From Sphingobacterium hungaricum (GTDB lineage Bacteria; Bacteroidota; Bacteroidia; Sphingobacteriales; Sphingobacteriaceae): 64,000 nucleotides of DNA. Within the stretch, counting starts at the first letter, position 1, and every line of letters starts with the position of its first letter. Below the pieces are notes generated by a model that saw only the letters and a program-made list of their open reading frames with translations, did not search any database and had not been told where the DNA came from. Below are positions 36,188 to 44,994 of the stretch, piece by piece. Location: assembly GCF_015210005.1 (NCBI RefSeq), contig NZ_MU158698.1:2710807-2774806 (forward strand), given 5' to 3'. Both the position numbers and the translations under genes were made by a program.

Positions 36188-37572
36188 GAAACATGGAAAA
36201 AACAATTTTTTGTGCGCTGGCGGCCCTGTTGGTTTTATTTTCTGCATCCTGTGACAAATTTCTGGACACAAAGCCCGATCAAAAACTTGCCGTTCCGCAG
36301 AGCCTTGAAGATCTTCAGGCTTTGCTGGATGACTATACCAATCGGACGATGGAAAGCGCTGCAGGAGAGATCAGCTCTGGCGAGTACACCGTCAGCGATG
36401 CCAATCTAGCATCCCTTTCTTCCTCATCAGCCTTTGACAGGCGGATGTATCAATGGGACGGAGATAATTTGTTCGAACAGGGGAGCTCATTGGGCGATTG
36501 GGGGCGCTATTACACGACAATATATACATGCAATACGGTGCTCGAAAATCTTGAGAATATCGAGAGGGGCATATCCAATGCGGCACAGTACGACCAGATA
36601 CGGGGCAGGGCTTTTTTTTGGCGCGCACAAAAGCTGTTTCAGGCTAGCTTGATCTGGTGCAGCGCGTACGATCAGCGTACAGCGGCGAAACAGCTCGGGC
36701 TGCCGATCCGGCTTGGCACAGATTTCAATGAGGTATCGGTCCGATCTGATATGCAGCAGACATATCGGCAGATCCTCGAAGATGCCGAAAGCTGTATCCG
36801 TCTTTTGCCAGAGCAGGTTTCGCACCCTGTCCAGCCGGGCCGTTGCGCCGGTTACATGCTCTTGTCGCGCATACATCTTTACATGGGCAATTACGAAAGA
36901 TCCTTTCTTTATGCTGATTCGGCACTTTCCATAAAGAATGACCTCATGGACTATTCTGCACTGAACAGCAGCCCTACCTATCCGATTGCCCGGTACAACC
37001 AAGAGGTGATCTATCAATCGGCTATCGGTGCACCGCAGATACTGAGCATCTCCCGTGCGAACATCGTTGAGGAGATCACCGGTAGCTATGCAGATGGCGA
37101 CCTGCGGAAAGTGCTTTATTTCGTCAGAAATACAGATGGGACGTATGGCTTTCGAGGGAATTATATTGGAAGTGCGGGGCTGTTCATGGGGTATGCAACA
37201 GATGAGCTGTACCTTCTCCGAGCAGAATCTGCAGCGCGGACCGATCGGCTGTCGGTAGCCCTGCAGGATATCAATGCGCTGCTGTCCACGAGATGGAAAA
37301 AGGTAAATGGTATATCCACGTATCAGCCTATAGAAGAGATCGATGCCGATGCCCTGCTGGCATTTATATTGTCTGAACGAAGGAAAAGTTTGTTGTTCCG
37401 GGGATTGCGGTGGTATGATCTGAAGCGGCTGAACCGCGATGGAGCCAATATTACGCTGAGAAGAACGATAGCAGGGCAAGAATATGCCCTTGCCGCCAAT
37501 GACTTGCGGTATGCGCTCCCTATTCCAGAAGATGTTATAAGGATATCCGATATGGAGCAGAACCCGCGCTAA
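36184..37572 (+). CDS. SusD/RagB-type surface lipoprotein
   Basis: The protein has 462 residues from the ATG at 36184, which overlaps the SusC stop (ATGA); an ATG at 36175 is also possible. A lipoprotein signal ends with SASCDKFLDTKPDQ, typical of SusD N-termini. TPR-like helices follow, with RGRAFFWRAQKLFQ and a C-terminal FILSERRKSLLFRGLRWYDLKRLN, the RagB/SusD signature. It caps the SusC barrel and binds the ligand. It is the last gene of the operon, followed at once by a terminator. No glycoside hydrolase or peptidase is encoded nearby, so the substrate cannot be guessed. Confidence 0.95.
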   Translation: MRNMEKTIFCALAALLVLFSASCDKFLDTKPDQKLAVPQSLEDLQALLDDYTNRTMESAAGEISSGEYTVSDANLASLSSSSAFDRRMYQWDGDNLFEQGSSLGDWGRYYTTIYTCNTVLENLENIERGISNAAQYDQIRGRAFFWRAQKLFQASLIWCSAYDQRTAAKQLGLPIRLGTDFNEVSVRSDMQQTYRQILEDAESCIRLLPEQVSHPVQPGRCAGYMLLSRIHLYMGNYERSFLYADSALSIKNDLMDYSALNSSPTYPIARYNQEVIYQSAIGAPQILSISRANIVEEITGSYADGDLRKVLYFVRNTDGTYGFRGNYIGSAGLFMGYATDELYLLRAESAARTDRLSVALQDINALLSTRWKKVNGISTYQPIEEIDADALLAFILSERRKSLLFRGLRWYDLKRLNRDGANITLRRTIAGQEYALAANDLRYALPIPEDVIRISDMEQNPR

Positions 37573-37576
37573 ATAA

Positions 37577-37602
37577 ACATGGCACCCCAAAAGGTGCCAT
37601 GT
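37577..37602. terminator. hairpin terminator after SusD
   Basis: A perfect 10-bp stem, ACATGGCACC-(6)-GGTGCCATGT, starts 4 bases after the SusD stop. It has no long T run on the plus strand. It lies between convergent genes and may serve both. Confidence 0.65.
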
Positions 37603-37624
37603 TACCTATTAAATTGAATACTGC

Positions 37625-37990
37625 CTATTCCGGATTTCTTGTAGATTCGGCATTCTCTACAACTTGCTCTTCAGTATCAATTGGATATTCCGATTCAAAA
37701 TAATCGATCAATGCTTCGGCGTCTACAATGCTGACATTTGTCTCGAAGGTACAAGGGAGTTCTAAGGTAAGCTCCGTCTCACAATTGTCAGGAGACGACC
37801 CGTCTTCCCATTTTTCTGGGTTCAAAATTTCAGAAGGATCATCTCCTGTGAAATGCCATGTAGTTGTGGCTGTCTTTTTTGCTACAGCTGTTTTTTGATT
37901 TTTCTCAAAAGCTGTTACCGTAAAGAACAGCCCAAATAATAATGCAAATGCGGTCATGCCGGCTACGATTTTTGATTTTAATGTTTTCAT
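37625..37990 (-). CDS. small exported protein (DUF6520-like)
   Basis: The 121-residue protein has a signal peptide (KIVAGMTAFALLFGLFFTVTAF, about 30 residues) and a short acidic mature part with W-H-F-T-G-D-D-P and a Cys pair (Cys90, Cys100). It resembles the small exported DUF6520-type proteins that accompany redox and SusCD genes in Sphingobacterium relatives, but this is from general layout only. It is convergent with the SusCD operon. It may be a substrate or signal for that system. Confidence 0.55.
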   Translation of the reverse strand: MKTLKSKIVAGMTAFALLFGLFFTVTAFEKNQKTAVAKKTATTTWHFTGDDPSEILNPEKWEDGSSPDNCETELTLELPCTFETNVSIVDAEALIDYFESEYPIDTEEQVVENAESTRNPE

Positions 37991-38276
37991 TTTTTTATAT
38001 TTAAAATGTGTTGTAAAATTAATTTTGACTTGTCAAATTTATACTCGTGAAAAGTGCTGCGAGTGTTTTCTTAAAAGGTCTACCCATCACTATTGTGGTA
38101 ATGGATAGACCCCGATCGGGAATACCGCATATTTTCTTCGTTGTCTTTTAAAAATATTCATCATCGCATATTTTGTTTGGGGAGAAGTAAACTTGTTCAG
38201 CAAAAATAAATACAACAGCCTTATTTGTATAGTCTGTTTATGCCAATCGTATATCTCTATGTTGGCATTTTCTGAA

Positions 38277-39242
38277 TTATTTTTGATATATTTTTCTGTA
38301 GGATGCAAGGGTATGACCCTTTATTTTTTTGAATGCTCTATTTAAAGAATTGATGTCACTATAGCCACATTCCACAGCAATCTCGAATAATGAAATATTT
38401 GTTTCAGCAAGTAGATTCCCTGCCTTTTTAATTGTTTCGGACCGGATGTATTGCTTTGGATGTTGTCCTAAATATTGTGGAAATATACGGGCTAATGTAC
38501 GTCTAGATATCGGAAAAGTGCCAATTATATTTTGCGCAGTAACGGGATCTCCCTTGGCAATTTGAGTCGCTATAAATTCCTGAATCTGAACTAAAAGTTT
38601 TTTAGTTTGACTGATTTTGTCACGATTTTTCAATAATCCCTTATAAGCAGAAAGTAGAGGTGGCAATTCCCAGAAGAGATGCCTATTGAAATCTTTATAC
38701 CGCATCGGTGGTATCTCAATCAACCGTGCCAGTCGATGTTTAAAGATTTGATCCATCGTGCAACTTTCCATAGAATGGAATCTGGCTAACGCTGGATTAT
38801 TCATGAATCGTATCAATTCGTTAAATTCATCTCGCATGGGATACAAGAGTTCCGGAGCCAGACATATTACGTGAAAGCTGTTTTCTTTGGTGATGAGCTC
38901 AACACAATACTTTCCGCTATTAGCAAATAGCATTCGACACTGATTGGTAGCTAAACTTATGCTTAAAACTGACTTTTCATTTTCCTTGTAGCACAATTGT
39001 CCTTTATGTACGGCTATCAAAATATAAGCGGGGGCTTCTGAAATAATATGTAAAATGTACTTTTTTGTATTTTTGGTTTCATAATGGTCCAGTTGTAGAC
39101 TTTTCCGACTATATTGCCGTCGCGTAATAGTCATATGCTTATTTTCATATCTATAGCATTTGGAAAAAGGATAGTTTTCCGAATCTTGTAACAAGGTTAT
39201 TAGCTTCGATGTGTCTTCTTGAAACTGTAATCTAAAATGCAT
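38277..39242 (-). CDS. AraC-family transcription regulator
   Basis: The protein has 321 residues. The C-terminal 100 residues form the double helix-turn-helix: FPISRRTLARIFPQYLGQHPKQYI and the second helix set ISLFEIAVECGYSDINSLNRAFKKIKGHTLASYRK. The first 200 residues are a cupin-like sensing domain that I cannot place. It lies on the minus strand, 36 bases after a P-loop kinase-like gene and in line with an AvrD-like gene, so it probably belongs to the same transcript and controls that group. The effector is unknown. Confidence 0.85.
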   Translation of the reverse strand: MHFRLQFQEDTSKLITLLQDSENYPFSKCYRYENKHMTITRRQYSRKSLQLDHYETKNTKKYILHIISEAPAYILIAVHKGQLCYKENEKSVLSISLATNQCRMLFANSGKYCVELITKENSFHVICLAPELLYPMRDEFNELIRFMNNPALARFHSMESCTMDQIFKHRLARLIEIPPMRYKDFNRHLFWELPPLLSAYKGLLKNRDKISQTKKLLVQIQEFIATQIAKGDPVTAQNIIGTFPISRRTLARIFPQYLGQHPKQYIRSETIKKAGNLLAETNISLFEIAVECGYSDINSLNRAFKKIKGHTLASYRKIYQK

Positions 39243-39278
39243 GATCCAAAAAGTTCAGGTTCGCTTGTTGTCTATGTG

Positions 39279-39980
39279 TTAACTCTGTTCGAGCTTAATA
39301 GCATCGAACTGAGCTTTACGTATTTTTGCGGCTCGATCAATTGCTTCTTCCAAATCAATAATGGGTGATACATTGAGATGATTGAGGATCTTTTCTAAAC
39401 GTGCAAGTGGATTTCCTGATATAATTTCGGGATGGAGCCCCATCTCTTTATAAGCTGTTAATAACCTGATTTCGGAGAGTTGCCTGAATCTTTCAGAAGT
39501 TGGACGATGACCGTCCGCGACAAAATCAAATTCTACGGGCAAATGGAAAAATGTGTCATAGTGGCTAGTTGCGTACGCCTTCGCCATACCTTCAAATTGA
39601 TGAAGCTGGACAACGAAGTTCCGATATTGGCGGTAATGCAATAATTGTTTTAGCTTCATTTGCCAAGGATATTCGTCTGGATAGGCCCCCGTATAGAGCC
39701 GTGTGCTCCCGTACAACCACTCCTGCAATGTACAGCCATCGGAAATAAAACCATCCGTGAACTTGGCTTCAGCGTGTATTCTTTCGGCAAAGCGCCTCAT
39801 GCCTAAACAAAGTAATTCGGCATAACTGCATGCACGCAGCGTTTTGCCAGGGAATAAGTTAGGAAGGATTTCTCGCATGGTTAGTGCATGGGTAACCGGT
39901 ACTCCAGTTGCTAAGGATAATGCCAAGCTCAACGTTGTTTTTCCTGTACAATAGGTGCCAGAGATAACTATTTTTTTCAT
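39279..39980 (-). CDS. P-loop kinase-like protein (AAA_28/NadR-kinase type)
   Basis: Starting at the ATG at 39980 (233 residues) removes an overlap with the upstream gene and places the P-loop at the N-terminus, as is usual. KIVISGTYCTGKTTLSLAL carries Walker A (GTYCTGKT). A later DGFISDGCTLQEWLYG resembles the D-R/G-x lid region of small-molecule kinases. There are no membrane parts. It is 28 bases after the AvrD-like gene and upstream of the AraC gene. It may phosphorylate a small metabolite made with its neighbours, which is inference. Confidence 0.65.
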   Translation of the reverse strand: MKKIVISGTYCTGKTTLSLALSLATGVPVTHALTMREILPNLFPGKTLRACSYAELLCLGMRRFAERIHAEAKFTDGFISDGCTLQEWLYGSTRLYTGAYPDEYPWQMKLKQLLHYRQYRNFVVQLHQFEGMAKAYATSHYDTFFHLPVEFDFVADGHRPTSERFRQLSEIRLLTAYKEMGLHPEIISGNPLARLEKILNHLNVSPIIDLEEAIDRAAKIRKAQFDAIKLEQS

Positions 39981-40008
39981 TTTAAGATATGTAATGGGCA
40001 TTCTTTTC

Positions 40009-40941
40009 TTATGATAATTTGTGCGCAATTTGAAATTTTCCTCGATAGGTTCCCACATTACCCGACAAGTCGATCATTTGCCAGCTTTCTTTTCTTTGAT
40101 TAATTCGTTTGATTTTGTCAAAGCTTATACGCGAAATACAGTGCTCTTCGAGCTGTGGTGCATGTACTTCTAAATCCATTCTACGAAGCCATATGTTTGG
40201 ACATTGCTCTCTATTCGAATTCATTTTTTGATAAAGTAGAGTTTGCATAAGTTGACCAAATACCTGCAAAGCATCCGTCGGCAATAAGATACTACGCGAA
40301 GAACTCAAACCATCTATTTCGTTTTCTGGATATTGTCTTGGACAATGTACATGCCCCTGAATACTGTTGCTGTGTAAGTTAAGGGTTATCGTATGGATTT
40401 TTAATGTCCGTTTTTTATAACCGATGGTGTAAAGTTGTTCTGAAAATGGATCTAAGGACTGATGAGCGGTAAGCCAGTGATAACGCTTGCCCTGATGATC
40501 GATCCGTATACTGATGGTTGTGAATCCTACTGTTAGTTGAAATGTACTGTAGCTTCCTTGCTTACTGGAGTTGTCTCGTCCGGATTCTTTAATCTGTATA
40601 GCAAATGATACCTCGCCGATGCAGAGAATACTGCTGATTTTAAAACTCATCCGGTCTAGCGTAGCCATATTGATCTGTTCAATGCTCAAACCGACTAACT
40701 TGGATAAACCGAAACCGGCAAGAAGCAAGGCAAGAGCAGTGTATTCTATACTTCCCAAATGAACAGTTTCATGACGAGGTCTTGCAGGTCCATCATAATC
40801 GATCTTGAAAACCCCGGATATTATAGAGTTATCAATAATAAAAGACTTGAGTTTTATGTGATATGCCTGAAATGCACGACCAAAATAGCGATTCCTTGCA
40901 TCGCCTAGTACCTCGTCAGTGGTGTGGAAAAACGTATGCAT
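40009..40941 (-). CDS. AvrD-like protein
   Basis: The 310-residue soluble protein looks related to the AvrD family: TTDEVLGDARNRYFGRAFQ at the N-terminus, then ISGVFKIDYDG and HLGSIEYTALALLLAGFGL, in the order of the AvrD LG-x-NR-F-G, dehydratase-like and HLSxID blocks. AvrD of Pseudomonas directs the making of syringolides, acyl-glycoside elicitors. The match is by eye and partial; a hot-dog-like synthase fold is likely for the region after residue 50. It is the first gene of the group AvrD-like, P-loop kinase, AraC, suggesting a small-molecule pathway with its own regulator. Confidence 0.5.
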   Translation of the reverse strand: MHTFFHTTDEVLGDARNRYFGRAFQAYHIKLKSFIIDNSIISGVFKIDYDGPARPRHETVHLGSIEYTALALLLAGFGLSKLVGLSIEQINMATLDRMSFKISSILCIGEVSFAIQIKESGRDNSSKQGSYSTFQLTVGFTTISIRIDHQGKRYHWLTAHQSLDPFSEQLYTIGYKKRTLKIHTITLNLHSNSIQGHVHCPRQYPENEIDGLSSSRSILLPTDALQVFGQLMQTLLYQKMNSNREQCPNIWLRRMDLEVHAPQLEEHCISRISFDKIKRINQRKESWQMIDLSGNVGTYRGKFQIAHKLS

Positions 40942-41295
40942 AATTTACAGATTTAATTTTATGACTAAGTTATAGCGTAGGTCGATGGTAAACAATTTGA
41001 AAAACCACAACAAGGCACAAGTTAGTTGCGAAATGTACAAAAGCTCAAGTTTTAGTAACTTTACTGTAAGGGAAGGTTCCGTAAATGATGTAAAGTTGTT
41101 TGCTTTTTGTGATACAGCCAATTAATAATGACTAATGTTTAAATTTTTGTGAAAAAACTAAATCTAAACATTGTTTTATTGAAATATACTTCTTTAAATT
41201 TGTCTATATGAGGTTTTTATGTTAAATTATTTTACTGTTAATGTTAAATTAACAAGTATTCAAACCTTTTTTTTAATCTACTTAGTATTCTATTT
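40942..41295. other. divergent promoter region
   Basis: The 354 AT-rich bases separate the AvrD-like gene (minus) from the regulator at 41296 (plus). No coding frame or clear -33/-7 pair was found. Promoters for both directions must lie here. Confidence 0.4.
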
Positions 41296-42267
41296 ATGAA
41301 AACACAAAAACGATTGTTTGAATCGATTCGAGAAATTATACCGCAAGAAGATCTGCTGGTAGATCACATTGTAAATGTGTTGAATATTTCTAAGCATCAG
41401 GCGTATGCAAGGATAGCGGGAAAGATATGGCTTGATCTGGACTCGGGAAAAAAGCTAATGGATTTTTTTAAAATTCCTTCCGAAAATGTTTTTGGAAAAA
41501 CTGGTGATGATGTGAGCTTTCAATACACAGATCTCAATATGAGTGATTTTAACGAATACCGAGCCTACCTCAAACATCTAACAGGGATGTTGAATGCAGC
41601 AAAAATTAAGAAAGACTGCACGATCTTATTTTTAGCAGACGATATTCCGATTTTTCATTACATGCCTTTCCCAGAATTAATTTTTTTTAAACTTTATTCT
41701 TGGTCAGTCGATACTGTGGGAATTAGTTTGACTTATGAAGCGTTTGTTAAGCAGGCCAACACGTCAGAACTGAAGGACTTATTTACGGATTTGTATAATG
41801 CTTATCTGGATATTCCCTCTGTCGAAGTTTGGAGTCAATCGACAATTGATGTAATTCTGAATGAAATAGTAGAATATAACAAATTTCGGGCGTTTTCAGA
41901 ACATAAAAGTGTAGGGATTCTTTTGGAACAGGTAGATGCCATATGGCAAAACCATAAAATTTGGGGAAGTCAACGTAAAAAAGAGAGTGGACGTTCTTTT
42001 GACCTCTTTTATAGTGGGACTCCAGCGCTAGGAGGGAAAATGCTCCTCGAAGCAGAGGATTACAGTCGCGCAGTAATAAAACTCTACACGATCAACAGTA
42101 TTTCTACCGATAACATGTTATTTATTGGAGAACTTCGACGATACATGAGGTCGGTTCTGGATAGGGGCATGCTCATTGGAGCGAGCACCAGGGAAAAAAG
42201 ATTAGAGTTTGAGCATACAATAGAAAGCAAGTTGGAAAAGGCCAGAAAAATTTTGTCATTTAACTAA
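41296..42267 (+). CDS. uncharacterised regulator-like protein with N-terminal HTH
   Basis: The protein has 323 residues with no signal peptide. Residues 20-60 look like a helix-turn-helix: LLVDHIVNVLNISKHQAYARIAGKIWLDLDSGKKLMDFF. The rest is helical, without a known domain. Similar unnamed regulators are widespread in Bacteroidota. It is divergent from the AvrD-like group and precedes the RteC gene of the conjugative element, so it could belong to either. The function is not known. Confidence 0.55.
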   Translation: MKTQKRLFESIREIIPQEDLLVDHIVNVLNISKHQAYARIAGKIWLDLDSGKKLMDFFKIPSENVFGKTGDDVSFQYTDLNMSDFNEYRAYLKHLTGMLNAAKIKKDCTILFLADDIPIFHYMPFPELIFFKLYSWSVDTVGISLTYEAFVKQANTSELKDLFTDLYNAYLDIPSVEVWSQSTIDVILNEIVEYNKFRAFSEHKSVGILLEQVDAIWQNHKIWGSQRKKESGRSFDLFYSGTPALGGKMLLEAEDYSRAVIKLYTINSISTDNMLFIGELRRYMRSVLDRGMLIGASTREKRLEFEHTIESKLEKARKILSFN

Positions 42268-42323
42268 ATGTAGTGTTTTGTAGGTTTTCTACCCTTTGCT
42301 AAATTTTACTACATCATCATTAA

Positions 42324-42357
42324 TCGTATCCTCGTATCCTCGTATCCGGGTGGATAC
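42324..42357 (+). repeat. three tandem TCGTATCC repeats and hairpin before RteC gene
   Basis: Three perfect 8-base repeats (TCGTATCC at 42324, 42332 and 42340) run into an inverted copy, GTATCC-GGGT-GGATAC (42342-42357). They end 19 bases before the RteC-like start. This could be a binding array or a 5' leader hairpin. Confidence 0.7.
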
Positions 42358-42376
42358 ACTGATATCATGCCGAAAT

Positions 42377-43246
42377 ATGAAAAATCATCGACTGGAACAA
42401 CTCTATGAAGGGATGCTTCATGAACTCCGCACATTAAATGATACAATGATTACTTCAATCATCGATTTCCCAAAGTCCTTAAATGCAACAGTGCGAACGA
42501 TGGATGCACTTGCAGAATGGTCTAAATCACATCCATTTGATGGAGATAGGGAAGAAATTTATTTCTTTAAATATATCAAACCAAGGTTTCAATGTTGGCA
42601 TCTGTATATTATTGAACTTTATCATATAATAAGTGCCGCCCCGATCGATACAGATAAGATCATCCAGAAATACTATGAAAGTGAGTTGAAAGTTATAGAT
42701 CGTTATTTTAAGCGATATGCACTGTATTACCAATACTATTATGCAGATGAAAATGCTCGAGACAAAGATTTCTTCCTAAGTAGGAACCACAAGCATATAC
42801 TTCCCGAACTTAGTCTGTTTACTAAGTCTAATAGTTTTTCAAGTAGCCTAGATTATCTCTTTGCAAAATTCAAAGCACTTGAAATGCTCAGAAACTGTAT
42901 CATTAGGATAATGAAAGAGCACCATCGGAATAGCGAAATTCAATCGTTAGAATTGATGCTGAAAGAAAAAAAACAATGGTGGTCCGGAAATAAAATTGAA
43001 CTGGTAGAGTTGGCATATGGACTTTATCACAGCAAACGAATTAATGGGGGCAATGCTGAAGTTGGAGAAATAATCACATGGCTCGAAATGAGCCTTAATG
43101 TTGATCTAAAGCAATCTTACAGAATGTTTCTTGATATTAGTCGGAGAAAATTGGTTAGCCACACCAAGTTTATCGATGAAATGCAGACTGCATTGAATAG
43201 TCACATCCAAAATAATTATGGACCTCAGCCTACAAATAATAAATAA
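42377..43246 (+). CDS. RteC-like regulator of a conjugative element
   Basis: The protein has 289 residues from the ATG at 42377; an upstream extension is not conserved-looking. It shows the RteC layout: EEIYFFKYIKPRFQCWHLYI, a YYQYYYADENARDKDFFLSR block (the YYR-S/T-LD-x-YF-R motif), and the C-terminal KIELVELAYGLYHSKRINGG with the final RMFLDISRRKLVSHTKFIDEM. In CTnDOT, RteC activates excision genes. Here it marks the left part of the element, but no excision or integrase genes are seen in the window. The repeat array just upstream may regulate it. Confidence 0.85.
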   Translation: MKNHRLEQLYEGMLHELRTLNDTMITSIIDFPKSLNATVRTMDALAEWSKSHPFDGDREEIYFFKYIKPRFQCWHLYIIELYHIISAAPIDTDKIIQKYYESELKVIDRYFKRYALYYQYYYADENARDKDFFLSRNHKHILPELSLFTKSNSFSSSLDYLFAKFKALEMLRNCIIRIMKEHHRNSEIQSLELMLKEKKQWWSGNKIELVELAYGLYHSKRINGGNAEVGEIITWLEMSLNVDLKQSYRMFLDISRRKLVSHTKFIDEMQTALNSHIQNNYGPQPTNNK

Positions 43247-43738
43247 ATAGCAGCTGGATCCTTGCTTTTTTGCGAGGTGCTTTAAGAAAGAATTACAAGT
43301 CAGAAGTCGAGCTCAAAGCTTCAAAATAGGCGAGCGTATCACAGTGCATTGCAAACTAGGTCGTATGTTTTCCTTTCTTAGAATCTATAGTTTCAATACT
43401 GTAATTCTTGTTATCACTATAATGACAGTCCTAATTTTTGTAATCATCGTGGATATTGTTTATTATCTAGAATTAGTAGATGTTTAAATAGTTCGTAATT
43501 AGGATCGAATGGCTGATGGAAACGAATATTAATCATCCACAAAGTTACTTCGCCAGCTTAACGCGCTCCATTTCACAAGCCATCGGCACCCAATAAAACC
43601 TAACAAAAATGGGTATCCGTTCGATAACGGAGCCTCCTCGCTACGCTCATTTTTGAAGCAGTTTTCTTTTGCTCGGTCAAGCTATCGTCTCGTAGAAAAC
43701 TGGTGTTAATTAATTTTTTCACCTTAAAATTTTCTGCT
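43247..43738. other. intergenic region, one possible short membrane peptide
   Basis: Nothing is firmly coding here. A 40-codon plus-strand frame (43365-43487) would encode one hydrophobic helix (TVILVITIMTVLIFVIIVDI) and could be a small membrane peptide. The rest, including the sequence just above the RadC-like gene, shows no recognised feature. Confidence 0.35.
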
Positions 43739-44233
43739 ATGCAAACATTTTTAGATTTTAAAGAACTCCTCCAAACTAGTGACGACATCGTTGCAAACGA
43801 ACTATCCTTATGCTATAAAAGATCAGTAGAACTCATGGGCCCACAATACAAAAAGTTAAACAACTCACGCACTGTGAGTAATCTTCTCAGACAGATTTGG
43901 GAAAAAGACCAGATTGAAATTCGAGAAAGCTTCTACTTACTGTGTTTTTCAACAGGACTGGATTTATTGGGTTTTCAGAAAATATCAGAGGGTGGACTGG
44001 ATGCTGTCTTAGTTGATTTTAGAATCCTATTTTCAATAGCACTGTTATCAAGAGCTTCTTCAATTGTTGTAGCTCATAATCATCCTTCAGGAACATGCCA
44101 TCCCAGTGAAATGGATAGAACCTTGACCAAAAGGATTGTAGAAGCAGGTGGATTACTTGATATTCGATTAAACGATCACATTATATTGACAGAGACCAGT
44201 TACTACTCATTTAGAGACGAAGGGCTTTTATAG
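43739..44233 (+). CDS. RadC-like JAB/MPN protein
   Basis: The protein has 164 residues from the ATG at 43739. The JAB/MPN metal site is VVAHNHPSGTCHPSEMD: His113, His115 and Asp126, with Ser117 after them. SFYLLCFSTGLDLLGFQKISEGG upstream is typical of RadC. It lacks the helix-hairpin-helix half of chromosomal RadC, as is usual for the short copies carried by conjugative elements and plasmids. Its role there is unclear despite the DNA-repair name. A strong terminator follows 15 bases after the stop. Confidence 0.85.
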   Translation: MQTFLDFKELLQTSDDIVANELSLCYKRSVELMGPQYKKLNNSRTVSNLLRQIWEKDQIEIRESFYLLCFSTGLDLLGFQKISEGGLDAVLVDFRILFSIALLSRASSIVVAHNHPSGTCHPSEMDRTLTKRIVEAGGLLDIRLNDHIILTETSYYSFRDEGLL

Positions 44234-44248
44234 GCCTTTTTATTTTAT

Positions 44249-44287
44249 AAAGACAAGTAGTCTGTAGACTACTTGTCTTTATTTTTT
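44249..44287. terminator. bidirectional terminator, 14-bp perfect stem
   Basis: AAAGACAAGTAGTC-TGTA-GACTACTTGTCTTT is a perfect 14-bp stem followed by ATTTTTTG on the plus strand. A-rich sequence at the other side gives a T run for the minus strand. It ends the RadC-like gene, and its right arm contains the stop of the histone-like gene. Confidence 0.85.
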
Positions 44288-44448
44288 GTCGCTGTAATAT
44301 CATTTCTGAGTTCTTGTGATAGAGTCTTGATTTCTTGAAGTCCTTTTCTTACACGTGTACCAGCGGTTGCATTTCCTTGTCTAAAGAATTTCGTTGCATC
44401 TGCCTCTAATGAATTTACTAATTCCTTTAATTGGTTGAATTTTTCCAT
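44269..44448 (-). CDS. histone H1-like protein (Hc1 type)
   Basis: This 59-residue protein is basic and mostly helical. It starts MEKFNQLKELVNSLEADATKF and continues with TAGTRVRKGLQEIKTLSQELR, the pattern of the short histone H1-like proteins of Bacteroidota. It should bind DNA and may act as a nucleoid-type protein of the element. The stop codon lies inside the right arm of the terminator, so translation ends in the hairpin. It is convergent with the RadC-like gene. Confidence 0.75.
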   Translation of the reverse strand: MEKFNQLKELVNSLEADATKFFRQGNATAGTRVRKGLQEIKTLSQELRNDITATKNKDK

Positions 44449-44620
44449 TTTTAATCTATTTGTTTAAATATAATATTCCTAATTCATATGAAATATAGTG
44501 TTGGCATTCCTTGAAAACAAACGAAGCTACACTTTCCCAATATTCCTAAAATGGGGATGATGTAGAATAATTTTAGTTAACGTTTTGGTTCAGACACTCT
44601 ATATAACCCCCTTTTTTCAG

Positions 44621-44983
44621 TTAACGTATCTGAAATCCAAAGGAAATACTTGTTTCGACGCAATCCATTTGATCTAAAAATCCACTAATTGATTGTCTAA
44701 TCCCTAAAACTACTAAATAAAAATCAATACCAACATTGTCATATTGTGAAATCTCTATCCAATCTCTCCGCAATTTTGACTTCATAAAATAAATGTTCTT
44801 TGACATGAGGGGAAGAAGCGTTATTAGCGAATAGCTAATAATTACAGTGCAATCGCTCAGATCTATTCGCGGATCTTCGATGAACCATAGGCAGCCGGTT
44901 TCGGCAGATATGTAGATATCTACGTGAGTATTCCCGAATCGTATTATATAGAAGATTAACGTTTTAACACGTACACATAACAA
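44621..44983 (-). CDS. hypothetical protein
   Basis: The 120-residue frame has no recognised domain. It is rich in Ile, Tyr and Phe, with a stretch that might be membrane-associated (TVIISYSLITLLPLM). It stands alone on the minus strand between the histone-like gene and the primase gene. It may be real, since no other gene explains the 400 bases, but a chance open frame is possible. Confidence 0.3.
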   Translation of the reverse strand: MLCVRVKTLIFYIIRFGNTHVDIYISAETGCLWFIEDPRIDLSDCTVIISYSLITLLPLMSKNIYFMKSKLRRDWIEISQYDNVGIDFYLVVLGIRQSISGFLDQMDCVETSISFGFQIR

Positions 44984-44994
44984 AAACTATTACT

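Noticed and set aside
36487..37590. 367-codon minus-strand frame opposite the SusD gene
   Set aside because: It is the antisense of a clear SusD gene in GC-rich DNA, where long antisense frames are expected. Its protein is Cys- and Arg-rich without any domain.
38090..38308. 72-codon minus-strand frame after the AraC gene
   Set aside because: It overlaps the AraC gene end in another frame and has no signal peptide, domain or ribosome site. It is probably a chance frame.
42324..42357. Attachment site of the conjugative element
   Set aside because: The repeats are short, internal to the element side and have no second copy or integrase gene nearby; a regulatory array is more likely.
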